Positions 16,281 through 25,161 of a DNA stretch of 64,000 bases are shown here, piece by piece. A program made the translations under genes and the position numbers. The number at the start of each line of letters is the position of its first letter. The stretch's first letter is position 1. The notes beneath the pieces were generated by a model. The model was not told the DNA's origin. It worked only from the letters and a program-made list of their open reading frames with translations, and did no database searches. This DNA is from Flavobacterium tagetis (lineage in GTDB: Bacteria; Bacteroidota; Bacteroidia; Flavobacteriales; Flavobacteriaceae), in assembly GCF_016735615.1 (NCBI RefSeq), contig NZ_JAERSF010000004.1:124001-188000 (forward strand). Reading direction: 5' to 3'.

Positions 16281-18248
16281 TTGAATACAGAAAAACCAAA
16301 TAACATAACCTCTTTGCTGTATAAAACCTTTTCCCCAAGAAATCTTAGGGCAAATATCAATAATTTGAGTTATTTGCCGAGGTGGATTATTGTTGGAATT
16401 GACGTAATGGTTTTGTTCTTTTCATTTTCTTTTACCTATTTGCTCTTTGATGGAACCGCAATAGGGTATATTATAACGTCGCATGATTTTTATTTTGTAG
16501 CAGGATTACTAACGGTCAATATATTTTTCTTTTGGCTTTTTAGGACCTATTCAGGAATTATCAGACATTCATCATATATTGATGCCATAAAACTGCTTTT
16601 TTCTCAAATGTCGGTTTTGGTTTTCTTTCTTTTTATAAATTTAATATTTGAACTATATACAGGACATAAAGCTTTTTTGAATACTGCCCTTTTTATCAAT
16701 TTAGTTTTATCTTTTTGTGGACTATTTTTATATCGTGTTATTGTAAAACAAACCTTTGAGATGTACTTTTCTGAAAAAGCGACAACCAAGCTTGTACGAA
16801 CTGTTATCTATGGTACAGATGCAAATGCAATTTCGGTAGCGAACGCTTTAAAATTTGAAACGCCATCACGATTTAAAATTGTTGGTTTTGTTGATAAAAA
16901 CAACCAGAATGCTTCTAAGCGTATGTTGGACCTTCCTATTTTGATTTTAAGAAAGAAGCTTCCTGCTTTAATGCGTTCTGTTGCAGCAGAAGGTGTAATT
17001 ATTGCCGATAAAAGTTTGACAAAAGATGAACAACTTATTATTGTTGATCAATGCTTAGAATTTAACTACAGAGTATATACAGTTCCATTGATTTCTGATT
17101 GGGAAAATCAAAAAGAAATTTCTCAAAAAGTAAAAAATATACAAATTGAAGACTTATTAGAAAGAAAACCTATAGTCCTTGATAGTAAATCGATTTCAAA
17201 ACAATTAAAAGACAAAACAATTCTAATTACAGGTGCTGCAGGTTCAATTGGTAGTGAGATTGTAAGACAGGTTTTGAATTTTAATCCGAAAAATGTTATT
17301 GTTTTAGATCATGCTGAGACACCATTGCATAATTTATGTTTGGAAACTCAAACCATGAGTTTCAGCACTAAAATTGTAGCCGTAATTGCCGATGTAAGAA
17401 GTAAGAAAGCGCTTGAGAAAGTCTTCAAAAATTATAATCCTCACGTTGTTTTTCATGCGGCTGCATACAAGCACGTACCTTTAATGGAAGAGAATCCTTC
17501 TCAGGCAATTCAAACTAATATAAAAGGAACAAAGAACCTTGCCGATTTAGCTTGCAAATATCATGTAAAGAAATTTGTAATGGTTTCTACAGATAAGGCC
17601 GTAAACCCAAGTAATGTAATGGGGGCGAGTAAACGTATTGCAGAGAAATATGTACAATCTTTATTCTTAAAAAATCAAAGGGAAAATGTAGAAGGCGGTA
17701 CAAAATTTATTACAACTCGTTTCGGAAATGTTTTGGGTTCGAACGGTTCTGTTGTACCATTGTTTACTAAACAAATTGCAGAAGGAGGTCCAGTAACAAT
17801 TACACACCAAGATATTATACGTTACTTTATGACAATTCCAGAGGCTTGTCAGCTTGTATTAGAGGCTGGAGCAATGGGGAATGGAGGCGAAATTTATATT
17901 TTTGATATGGGTAAACCAGTTAGAATTATTGATTTAGCAAGAAAAATGATTAAGTTAGCTGGGTTCATACCAGACAAGGAGATTAAAATTAAAATCGTTG
18001 GATTAAGACCTGGAGAAAAACTTTATGAAGAATTATTAAATGATACTTCTAAGACGCTTCCAACATACCATAATAAAATTATGATTGCACAAGAAATTCA
18101 AGATGAGTATGAAAACCTTCATAATGAAGTTAATGAATTAATTGGAATTGCAGATTTTTATGAAAACGATGATATTGTTGCTAAGATGAAAAAAATCGTT
18201 CCAGAATTTAAAAGCATGAATTCAGCTTTTGAAGTTTTAGATAAATAA
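16281..18248 (+). CDS. PglF/WbpM/CapD-like nucleotide-sugar 4,6-dehydratase, membrane-anchored
   Basis: This 655-residue protein has four N-terminal membrane segments (about 37-155), a CoA-binding-like domain (about 170-270) and a C-terminal SDR domain. Residues include G318-A-A-G-S-I-G324, T437-D-K and M447-x-x-x-K451, the Met-for-Tyr signature of large 4,6-dehydratases. It probably converts UDP-GlcNAc to the 4-keto-6-deoxy sugar used by the aminotransferase at 12728. The only start that keeps the first membrane segment is TTG 16281. The ATG at 16273 opens a three-codon frame that ends across this TTG. Confidence 0.88.
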   Translation: MNTEKPNNITSLLYKTFSPRNLRANINNLSYLPRWIIVGIDVMVLFFSFSFTYLLFDGTAIGYIITSHDFYFVAGLLTVNIFFFWLFRTYSGIIRHSSYIDAIKLLFSQMSVLVFFLFINLIFELYTGHKAFLNTALFINLVLSFCGLFLYRVIVKQTFEMYFSEKATTKLVRTVIYGTDANAISVANALKFETPSRFKIVGFVDKNNQNASKRMLDLPILILRKKLPALMRSVAAEGVIIADKSLTKDEQLIIVDQCLEFNYRVYTVPLISDWENQKEISQKVKNIQIEDLLERKPIVLDSKSISKQLKDKTILITGAAGSIGSEIVRQVLNFNPKNVIVLDHAETPLHNLCLETQTMSFSTKIVAVIADVRSKKALEKVFKNYNPHVVFHAAAYKHVPLMEENPSQAIQTNIKGTKNLADLACKYHVKKFVMVSTDKAVNPSNVMGASKRIAEKYVQSLFLKNQRENVEGGTKFITTRFGNVLGSNGSVVPLFTKQIAEGGPVTITHQDIIRYFMTIPEACQLVLEAGAMGNGGEIYIFDMGKPVRIIDLARKMIKLAGFIPDKEIKIKIVGLRPGEKLYEELLNDTSKTLPTYHNKIMIAQEIQDEYENLHNEVNELIGIADFYENDDIVAKMKKIVPEFKSMNSAFEVLDK

Positions 18249-18279
18249 GATCAAAAATATAAAATCAAATATAATCAAG

Positions 18280-18302
18280 AGGTGTTTTTTTAAACGCCTT
18301 TT
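18280..18302 (+). terminator. Candidate terminator hairpin after the 4,6-dehydratase gene
   Basis: AGGTGTTT (18280-18287) can pair with AAACGCCT (18292-18299), with one G-U pair and a TTTT loop. It is followed by a short T run. The hairpin is modest, and readthrough into the ABC exporter genes is possible. The rest of the 128-base gap holds a weaker AAATCTT/AAGATTT inverted repeat at 18333-18362. Confidence 0.45.
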
Positions 18303-18376
18303 GACATTTTTAAACAAATTCTAAAATGTTAAAAATCTTGTTAAATTTTTAAATTAAGATTTCTAGCCCCTCTTAA

Positions 18377-19240
18377 ATGGATTCTAAAAATACAAATGAC
18401 TGGTTGTTTGAGATAACACCCAAGAATAAATTTTTCTCGCTTAACTTTAAAGAAATTTGGCAGTATAGAGATTTATTAATGCTTTTTGTTAAGAGAGATA
18501 TTATTACAGTTTATAAGCAAACTGTTTTAGGTCCTCTATGGTATTTAATACAGCCTTTATTTACTTCTATTACTTTTACGATTATTTTTAATAACGTTGC
18601 AGGGATCAAGACAGGATCTATTCCACCATTCTTATTTAACCTTGCAGGAATAATGGTCTGGAATTATTTTACCGCTTGTCTGAACGGAACTTCAGATACT
18701 TTTAAATCTAATGCCAGTATATTCGGAAAAGTATATTTTCCTAGAATTATTACTCCTTTGTCAATAGTGATTTCGAATTTAATAAAATTTGGAATTCAAT
18801 TTGGCATATTTATTTTCTTTTACATTTTCTTTTATTTCCAAGGAGCAGATCTAAGTTTAAATTTATCAATCTTGTTTTTTCCAATCTTAATTGCATTTAT
18901 GGGGATTTTGGGACTGGGATTAGGAATGACTATTTCCTCTATGGTGACAAAATATAGAGATTTAAATAATTTGGTTGGGTTTGGAGTGCAGTTATTAATG
19001 TATATTTCTGCTGTAATGTATCCGATGGAATTAATAAAAGAAAAACTGCCAAAATTTGGTTGGATAGTGCAGTACAATCCATTAGCTTATGTAATAGAAA
19101 CTTCTCGATATATGCTTTTAAATATTGGTAATATTTCAATTTTAGGTTTGTTATATACAATGATAGTTACAATTGCGGTTTTCTTTATTGGATTATTAAT
19201 TTTTAATAGAACAGAAAAAAGCTTTATAGATACTGTATAA
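18377..19240 (+). CDS. wzm: ABC-2 type polysaccharide exporter, membrane subunit
   Basis: This 287-residue protein has six predicted membrane segments. The N-terminal YRDLLMLFVKRDIITVYKQT amphipathic stretch and LGPLWYLIQPL are typical of Wzm/KpsM/TagG permeases. It forms the channel that exports a finished lipid-linked polysaccharide across the inner membrane. It overlaps the ATPase gene by TAATG. This pathway normally works without a Wzy polymerase, although Wzx- and Wzy-like proteins are also encoded in the locus. Confidence 0.9.
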   Translation: MDSKNTNDWLFEITPKNKFFSLNFKEIWQYRDLLMLFVKRDIITVYKQTVLGPLWYLIQPLFTSITFTIIFNNVAGIKTGSIPPFLFNLAGIMVWNYFTACLNGTSDTFKSNASIFGKVYFPRIITPLSIVISNLIKFGIQFGIFIFFYIFFYFQGADLSLNLSILFFPILIAFMGILGLGLGMTISSMVTKYRDLNNLVGFGVQLLMYISAVMYPMELIKEKLPKFGWIVQYNPLAYVIETSRYMLLNIGNISILGLLYTMIVTIAVFFIGLLIFNRTEKSFIDTV

Positions 19241-20520
19241 TGAAAGACATCATATTAAAAGCTGAAAATATTTCTAAACAATACCGTTTAGGTCAAGTTG
19301 GAACAGGTACTTTAAGTCACGATTTAAATAGATGGTGGCATAAGATTAGAGGAAAGGAAAATCCATATTTAAAAATTGGCGATACTAACGATCGTTCTAC
19401 TAAAGGGACTTCAGATTATGTTTGGGCTTTACAGGATATAAATTTTGAGGTAGAGAGAGGTGAAGTTTTAGGCATTATAGGAAAGAATGGAGCAGGAAAA
19501 TCTACGCTTTTGAAAATTCTTTCAAAAGTAACAGCTCCTACAACGGGTGGTATTAAGTCTCGTGGACGCATCGCGTCTTTATTAGAAGTTGGTACAGGTT
19601 TTAATGGAGAAATGACTGGCCGAGAAAATATTTTTCTTAATGGTGCCATTTTAGGAATGACCAAAAAGGAAATTACGTCAAAGCTTGATGAAATTATTGA
19701 ATTTTCTGGTTGCGAACGTTATATTGATACTCCAGTTAAAAGATATAGCTCTGGAATGACAGTTCGTTTAGCATTTGCTGTTGCTGCTTTTTTGGAACCT
19801 GAAATTTTAGTAGTCGATGAGGTTTTGGCAGTCGGTGATGCCGAATTTCAAAAGAAGGCTATTGGAAAAATGCAGGATATTTCTAAAGGAGAAGGGAGAA
19901 CTGTTTTATTTGTGAGTCACAACATGGCAGCCGTGAAAAGTCTTTGTACAAAAGGAATTGTTTTAGAACATGGAAAAGTAATTTTTGAAGGAAATGTTGA
20001 AGAAGCTGTCAATAAATACTTTGATGATGAAAAGCAATTTGCCCAAAAAGAATGGAATATAGAATCGAGTCCTAAAACTAATTTTTTGCGTTTATTAAAT
20101 GCAAAAGTCTTAAATGAGAATGATGAGTTAGAATTAAACCATTCAATAACAAACTTTATAACAATACAGTTTACATACGAAATCTTAGAGGAAGGAAATA
20201 CTTTTACACATGGGTTTAATTTATTTAACAATGAAAATATTCATATTTTAAGTTCTCACGATAAAAAATCCTTAACGCTCGAGCAAGCACCAGCTAAAGG
20301 GATTTACTCAAAAAAAATAATAATTCCAGGGAATCTATTAGCAGAAGGTACTTACTCATGTAGTTTTGCAATCATGAGATATAATCCATTTGTTGTTGAA
20401 TTTCATGAAATGGATATAGTAGGATTTAACGTAATTGATGAATTTGGAGGCGATACAGCTCGCGGGAATTATAATGGAAATTTTCCAGGAATTGTGAGGC
20501 CAATTTTAAATTGGAAATAG
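19240..20520 (+). CDS. wzt: ABC-2 type polysaccharide exporter, ATPase with carbohydrate-binding domain
   Basis: This 426-residue protein has Walker A G81-K-N-G-A-G-K-S-T89, signature YSSGM (169-173), Walker B ILVVDE (189-194) and the switch H227. Residues from about 270 to the end form a Wzt_C-type beta domain, which in known Wzt proteins binds the modified non-reducing end of the polymer. A short insert near residues 36-60 precedes the core ATPase fold. The methyltransferase that follows could provide such a terminal cap, by analogy with O9a/O8 systems. Confidence 0.92.
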   Translation: MKDIILKAENISKQYRLGQVGTGTLSHDLNRWWHKIRGKENPYLKIGDTNDRSTKGTSDYVWALQDINFEVERGEVLGIIGKNGAGKSTLLKILSKVTAPTTGGIKSRGRIASLLEVGTGFNGEMTGRENIFLNGAILGMTKKEITSKLDEIIEFSGCERYIDTPVKRYSSGMTVRLAFAVAAFLEPEILVVDEVLAVGDAEFQKKAIGKMQDISKGEGRTVLFVSHNMAAVKSLCTKGIVLEHGKVIFEGNVEEAVNKYFDDEKQFAQKEWNIESSPKTNFLRLLNAKVLNENDELELNHSITNFITIQFTYEILEEGNTFTHGFNLFNNENIHILSSHDKKSLTLEQAPAKGIYSKKIIIPGNLLAEGTYSCSFAIMRYNPFVVEFHEMDIVGFNVIDEFGGDTARGNYNGNFPGIVRPILNWK

Positions 20521-20527
20521 AATATTT

Positions 20528-21334
20528 ATGAAAAACTGGACAGGAGAAAGATTAGAAACTTTTATATATAACCGAGTTGGCATAGAGCATTTGCATAGAT
20601 ACGCAATTACAAATACTTATGTAAAAGATAAAATTGTGCTTGACATAGCTAGTGGTGAAGGTTATGGTACGAATTTAATGAGTAAACATGCTTCGTTTGT
20701 GTATGGAGTTGATATTGACAAAGAATCTATTGCTCGTGCTAAATTAAAATATAAGACAAATAATATAAAATTTTTAGAAGGAAGTACAAGTAATATTCCT
20801 TTAGCAGATAACAGTGTAGATGTAATAGTTAGCTTTGAAACAATTGAGCATCATGATGAACATGAAAAAATGATGTTAGAGATAAAAAGAGTTTTAAAAT
20901 CAGAAGGTATATTAATAATATCTACCCCTGACAAATTACACTATTCTGAGCTTCGAGATATCGCAAATGAATTCCATGTTAAAGAATTATATAAAAATGA
21001 ATTTACTAGTTTAATTTCTAATTATTTCAATAATTTTCAATTGTTATCTCAAACTTATAACAATGGAAGCTCAATTATTCAAGATGATACTACTGTAGAA
21101 AATTCAAACTATTTTTATGGTAATTATACTATGATAAATAGGCGAACAATAAATCCAATGTTTTTAATAGTTATTGCATCTGATTTTGTTTTTGAAGAAC
21201 AGAATATTTCTTTTTTTGATGGGGGAGATTTTATTAAATATGAATTATTAGCTGATATCAGATCCAGCAATACCTATAAAGTTGGACACGCAATTTTGTT
21301 GCCATTTAAGTTTCTGAAAAGAATACTAAAATAA
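20528..21334 (+). CDS. SAM-dependent methyltransferase (class I)
   Basis: This 268-residue protein has the Rossmann SAM motif VLDIASGEGYG (about 37-47), an acidic motif II (VDIDKESI) and the VDVIVSFETIEH post-motif of the Methyltransf_11/25 group. It starts eight bases after wzt. A sugar O-methyltransferase that modifies the chain end is a sensible guess because of this position. The substrate cannot be read from the sequence, and other small-molecule methylations are possible. Confidence 0.75.
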   Translation: MKNWTGERLETFIYNRVGIEHLHRYAITNTYVKDKIVLDIASGEGYGTNLMSKHASFVYGVDIDKESIARAKLKYKTNNIKFLEGSTSNIPLADNSVDVIVSFETIEHHDEHEKMMLEIKRVLKSEGILIISTPDKLHYSELRDIANEFHVKELYKNEFTSLISNYFNNFQLLSQTYNNGSSIIQDDTTVENSNYFYGNYTMINRRTINPMFLIVIASDFVFEEQNISFFDGGDFIKYELLADIRSSNTYKVGHAILLPFKFLKRILK

Positions 21335-21338
21335 AAAT

Positions 21339-22259
21339 ATGAATAATAAAATTTTTGTCATTGTTGTAACTTTTAATGGAATGCGATGGATTGAAGACTG
21401 TTTAAATAGTATTTTAAATAGTGCCGTTTCATCTAATGTCATTGTTATTGATAATTGTAGCACAGATGGTACCATTGAATTTATTAAATTAAATTTCAAA
21501 AGTGTTCTTTTAGTACAACAAAATAAAAATTTAGGTTTCGGGGCAGCAAATAATATTGGACTAAACATTGCTTTAGAAAAAGGAGGTGAGTATTTTGTTT
21601 TATTGAATCAAGATGCCTATTTAAAAGAAAATACAATAGGGCTTCTGGTTGAACAAATGAAAGCAAATCCAGAATATGGTGTCTTAAGTCCTGTACATTT
21701 AAATGGTCAAGGAAACAGAATGGATTTATTATTTCAAACGTATGTTACTGTTAATAATTGTAAAGATTTTTACTCAGACCTTTTTTTAAAAAAAGATTTG
21801 AAAAATATTTATGATGTTAGTTTTGTTAATGCGGCAATTTGGCTTCTGTCTAAAACAACATTGCAAAATGTAGGAGGGTTCAATCCATACTTTTTTCACT
21901 ATGCAGAAGATAATGATTATATTAATAGATGTCAATTTAAAAAACTAAAAGTAGGCATTGTACCTAAATCAGTTGCTTTACATGATAGGAATGTAAGTGA
22001 GAGAAAGCTTACTCTAAAAACTTTTGATAATATCAATGATGTAAAGCTTTTGAATCCTAACAATTCATGGACAGTAAATAAAATGCTCAAGTTTATTTTA
22101 AAGAAAATTTTATTATCAATTCTATTATTTAACAAAAGAGATTTTACATACAATTTCAGTTATTTTTCAAAGACTTTAAAAAATTATAAAATTGTTAAAA
22201 AACTTCAGCGAGAGAGTATGTACAAAGAATATTCTTTTCTTACTTCATCACAAAGTTAA
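21339..22259 (+). CDS. GT2 family glycosyltransferase, rhamnosyltransferase-like
   Basis: This 306-residue protein has the GT-A start VIVVTFNGMRWIEDCLNSIL, IVIDNCSTDGT, NLGFGAANNIGL, and N90-Q-D92 in place of the usual DxD. It also has FFHYAEDNDYINRC with the acidic base motif. This arrangement is typical of WbbL/RfbF-like enzymes, many of which move L-rhamnose from dTDP-rhamnose. The rmlCDA genes of the same locus support that donor. The residues after 240 are a basic C-terminal tail that may bind the membrane. Confidence 0.8.
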   Translation: MNNKIFVIVVTFNGMRWIEDCLNSILNSAVSSNVIVIDNCSTDGTIEFIKLNFKSVLLVQQNKNLGFGAANNIGLNIALEKGGEYFVLLNQDAYLKENTIGLLVEQMKANPEYGVLSPVHLNGQGNRMDLLFQTYVTVNNCKDFYSDLFLKKDLKNIYDVSFVNAAIWLLSKTTLQNVGGFNPYFFHYAEDNDYINRCQFKKLKVGIVPKSVALHDRNVSERKLTLKTFDNINDVKLLNPNNSWTVNKMLKFILKKILLSILLFNKRDFTYNFSYFSKTLKNYKIVKKLQRESMYKEYSFLTSSQS

Positions 22260-22262
22260 GAG

Positions 22263-23249
22263 ATGAGTAATAATTTATCAATTATGAGTAAAGAACTCGT
22301 TTCCATAATAATCCCTACTTTCAATCGTGCACATTTAATAGGAGAAACACTTGATAGCATATTAGCACAAACTTATCAAAATTGGGAATGTATTATTGTT
22401 GATGATGGCTCAACTGATAATACTGTTGGGATAATTAATGATTATGTTAAAAAAGATAGTCGTTTTCAATTGCATCAGCGTCCCCTAGATAGATCACCAG
22501 GAGGTAACGCTTCTAGGAATTATGGATTTGAATTAAGTAAAGGTGAGTTTATTAATTGGTTTGATGATGATGATATAATGATTAATACTTTTATTAGTAA
22601 AAAACTTGAATTATTTTCAGAAGGGATTGATCTGGTCATCTGCTCAGGAACTTATACTGACCAAAATTTGAAAGCATTGAAAGATATCGATTTGGATATG
22701 AAATCTTTTTTATTTAAAGATTATATTTTATGGAGACTCCAAATCCTTACTCCATCTATTCTTTTTAGGAAAAGTTTTTTAAAAAATAAAGAATTATTCA
22801 ATGTTAATATTGCAAGAGGTCAAGAATCGGAATTTTTCTCGAGATTATTTTACAATTTGAACCCAAATAAATATATAATTTTAAATAAATCATTGTTTTT
22901 GTATCGTCAGCATGAAAACACAAAGACTTTTGCCAACAATAATTATATAAAATTATTTGAGGAGTCTAAAATGATAATTGCAATAGAGAATTTGAAAAGA
23001 AGCATTCAATTAAATGATAAAGAGTTAATAATTCAACATTATTCAAGTATAGTGCATTCATTTTATAGAGGGTTGGAGCAAAAACATTTTAAAAATTGTT
23101 TTTTTATAACAAAAAATGCTACTTCTCAATTCTACCTAATAAATAAAAAAATAGGAATTGAGTTTTTTCTAAGTGCATGTTTCTTTATTTTAATTAACAA
23201 GGGGAGTTATAAAATGGAAAAATATTTCAAAAAATCTCTTTATGCATAA
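22263..23249 (+). CDS. GT2 family glycosyltransferase, tandem copy 1
   Basis: This 328-residue protein has SIIIPTFNRAHLIGETLDSI, IIVDDGSTDNT and a D101-D-D-D104 metal site (NWFDDDDIM). The start is shared closely with the next gene (LAQTYQNWEC versus LAQTYRNWEC), so the two arose by tandem duplication. A second in-frame ATG lies at residue 8, just before the conserved fold, and could be the true start. Donor and acceptor are unknown. It overlaps the next gene by eight bases. Confidence 0.8.
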   Translation: MSNNLSIMSKELVSIIIPTFNRAHLIGETLDSILAQTYQNWECIIVDDGSTDNTVGIINDYVKKDSRFQLHQRPLDRSPGGNASRNYGFELSKGEFINWFDDDDIMINTFISKKLELFSEGIDLVICSGTYTDQNLKALKDIDLDMKSFLFKDYILWRLQILTPSILFRKSFLKNKELFNVNIARGQESEFFSRLFYNLNPNKYIILNKSLFLYRQHENTKTFANNNYIKLFEESKMIIAIENLKRSIQLNDKELIIQHYSSIVHSFYRGLEQKHFKNCFFITKNATSQFYLINKKIGIEFFLSACFFILINKGSYKMEKYFKKSLYA

Positions 23250-24201
23250 TCCTACTATTTCAATAATAATTCCAACATATAATAGGGCATACCTTATAAG
23301 AGAAACGTTAGATAGTATATTAGCACAAACGTATAGAAATTGGGAATGTATAGTTATAGATGATGGTTCTACTGATAATACTGAAGATTTGTTAAGAGAA
23401 TTTATTGATAAAGATAATCGTTTTCAATATTATAAAAGACCAGCTGAAAAATTAAAAGGTCCCAATTCCTGCAGAAATTATGGATACGAGAAAAGCAAAG
23501 GAGAATTAATACAATTCTTTGATAGTGATGATATAATGAAAGCAAATTGTTTGGAAATAAAGTCATCATTTTTTTTAGAATCGATTGATTTGGTAATTTG
23601 TAAATTAAGTCTTTACGATTTTGAAAGAGATATTGAAATAAAACAAAGTAATATAGTTTCTGATGATTTAATCTTTGATTACTTTTCAGCTAAAGTAGCT
23701 CTATATATTTCTGGGCCTTTATGGAGAAAGTCCTTTTTGGGAAAAAGATCTGTTCTTTTTGATGAAAGTATAATTAATTGCGATGATTGGGATTTCAATA
23801 TGAAAATGCTTTATTTCGATCCTAAATACATTATTTGTGATAAAGCTCTTATATTATACAGAAAACATCAAAAATCTTTATCTGTAGAAGTAGAAGTAGA
23901 AGAACATTTTGCGGAGGTAAAAAAAGTATCAGATTTATTAGACAATCATTTAATCCTACTTAAAAATAATAAAACAACAGAATTGAATAAGTTTTATAAA
24001 TATGCTGTTGATTATAATAAAAGTCATTTAAAAAAAGCTATACTTCAAAATGACAAAGTGCAGTTTTTTTTGTTATTTAGAATTTCTAGATATAGTTTAG
24101 AGTATAATTTTTGGCTCATTTTTTTTGAGGTGTGGATAATAAAGATTTTTCATTTTTTCTTTTGGAAAGCTTATTGCTTTTTAAAGCAAAGTTTTAAATA
24201 G
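23242..24201 (+). CDS. GT2 family glycosyltransferase, tandem copy 2
   Basis: This 319-residue protein has SIIIPTYNRAYLIRETLDSI, IVIDDGSTDNT and D94-S-D-D97 as the metal site. It is clearly paralogous to the preceding gene. A VEVEVEE stretch is encoded by three GTAGAA units (23884-23901). The C-terminus has a hydrophobic, aromatic segment (about 282-310) that may hold it at the membrane. The function is sugar transfer to a lipid-linked chain. Specificity is unknown. Confidence 0.8.
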   Translation: MHNPTISIIIPTYNRAYLIRETLDSILAQTYRNWECIVIDDGSTDNTEDLLREFIDKDNRFQYYKRPAEKLKGPNSCRNYGYEKSKGELIQFFDSDDIMKANCLEIKSSFFLESIDLVICKLSLYDFERDIEIKQSNIVSDDLIFDYFSAKVALYISGPLWRKSFLGKRSVLFDESIINCDDWDFNMKMLYFDPKYIICDKALILYRKHQKSLSVEVEVEEHFAEVKKVSDLLDNHLILLKNNKTTELNKFYKYAVDYNKSHLKKAILQNDKVQFFLLFRISRYSLEYNFWLIFFEVWIIKIFHFFFWKAYCFLKQSFK

Positions 24202-24234
24202 ATTAGATGAAAAACAAAAAACTAATTTTAATTT

Positions 24235-25161
24235 TTGCTTGATAAAAGATACGGATTGATTACATTTAAAAGTTTAGGGAAAAAGGGGAATTTAGGAAAT
24301 CAGCTTTTTCAAATTGCGTCAACTATTGGAATTGCCAAAAAAAACGGACATGAGGTTGTATTTCCAGAATGGCCTTACGCGAAAAATTTTAATTATAATT
24401 TTCAATTTTATAAAGAGGATGATTTTCAGTTTAAGCAGATAGTTGAAAACTCATATGCATTTCACGAATGGAATTTAGATTCGGGAAATTTTGATGTGAA
24501 CGGAGCATTACAATCTGAAAAATATTTTGAGAGAGCTTTTACAAAACAAGTATTTGAATTTAAAAGAGATTTTTTAAATAAAATTCTAGAGAAGCACCAA
24601 TATTTATTTAAAAAGAAAACAATTTTTATTTCTGTAAGAAGAGGTGATTTTGTTTATCATCCAGATTACTATCAACTGCCTTATCAATATTATTTTTTGG
24701 CATTAAAAGAAAATTTTCCAGATTGGAAAGAAAGAAACTTAATTTTTACCAGTGATGATATTAAATACTGTAAGTATCATTTTGGTTTTTTAGACAATGC
24801 AATTTTTCTAGAAAATCTTTCTGCTATCGAGCAATTAGCAGTTAGCTCTCAAGGGGAAGATTTTATTATTAGCAATTCAACATTTTCGTGGTGGTGTGCA
24901 TGGCTTGGAGAAAAAGAAAACAGCAAAATTATAAGACCTTTAAAAAATTTCAGAGGAGAAATAGCCAAAATTAATGACGATTCAGACTATTTTCCAGAAA
25001 GATGGATACCATTTGATTTTAAAAAAAGGAATATAGAATTAAAATATCTTGGTTTGATAATCAAGGGAAGAAGTTTTCAAATATTTGATTTTACGCATTT
25101 TGCTTTAACACAAAGTGTTTTATTTCTGAAAAAAATAATTAATAAAGTTTTCCATAAATGA
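24235..25161 (+). CDS. GT11 alpha-1,2-fucosyltransferase-like protein, non-ATG start
   Basis: This protein has GNLGNQLFQ (about 18-26), V134-R-R-G-D138 and SNSTFSWWCAW (213-223), the signature segments of family GT11. Such enzymes use GDP-L-fucose, but no gmd or fcl gene is in the window. No ATG opens this frame. TTG 24235 and TTG 24256 are the options, and the latter places MITFKSLGKKGNLGN like typical relatives. An ATG at 24207 begins an 11-codon frame that stops at 24242, so a frameshift at the 5' end is possible. Confidence 0.8.
   Translation: MLDKRYGLITFKSLGKKGNLGNQLFQIASTIGIAKKNGHEVVFPEWPYAKNFNYNFQFYKEDDFQFKQIVENSYAFHEWNLDSGNFDVNGALQSEKYFERAFTKQVFEFKRDFLNKILEKHQYLFKKKTIFISVRRGDFVYHPDYYQLPYQYYFLALKENFPDWKERNLIFTSDDIKYCKYHFGFLDNAIFLENLSAIEQLAVSSQGEDFIISNSTFSWWCAWLGEKENSKIIRPLKNFRGEIAKINDDSDYFPERWIPFDFKKRNIELKYLGLIIKGRSFQIFDFTHFALTQSVLFLKKIINKVFHK

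Noticed and set aside
23884..23901. Three GTAGAA units as a phase-variable microsatellite
   Set aside because: Only three units are present, and each change would stay in frame (two codons), so no on-off switching is expected.
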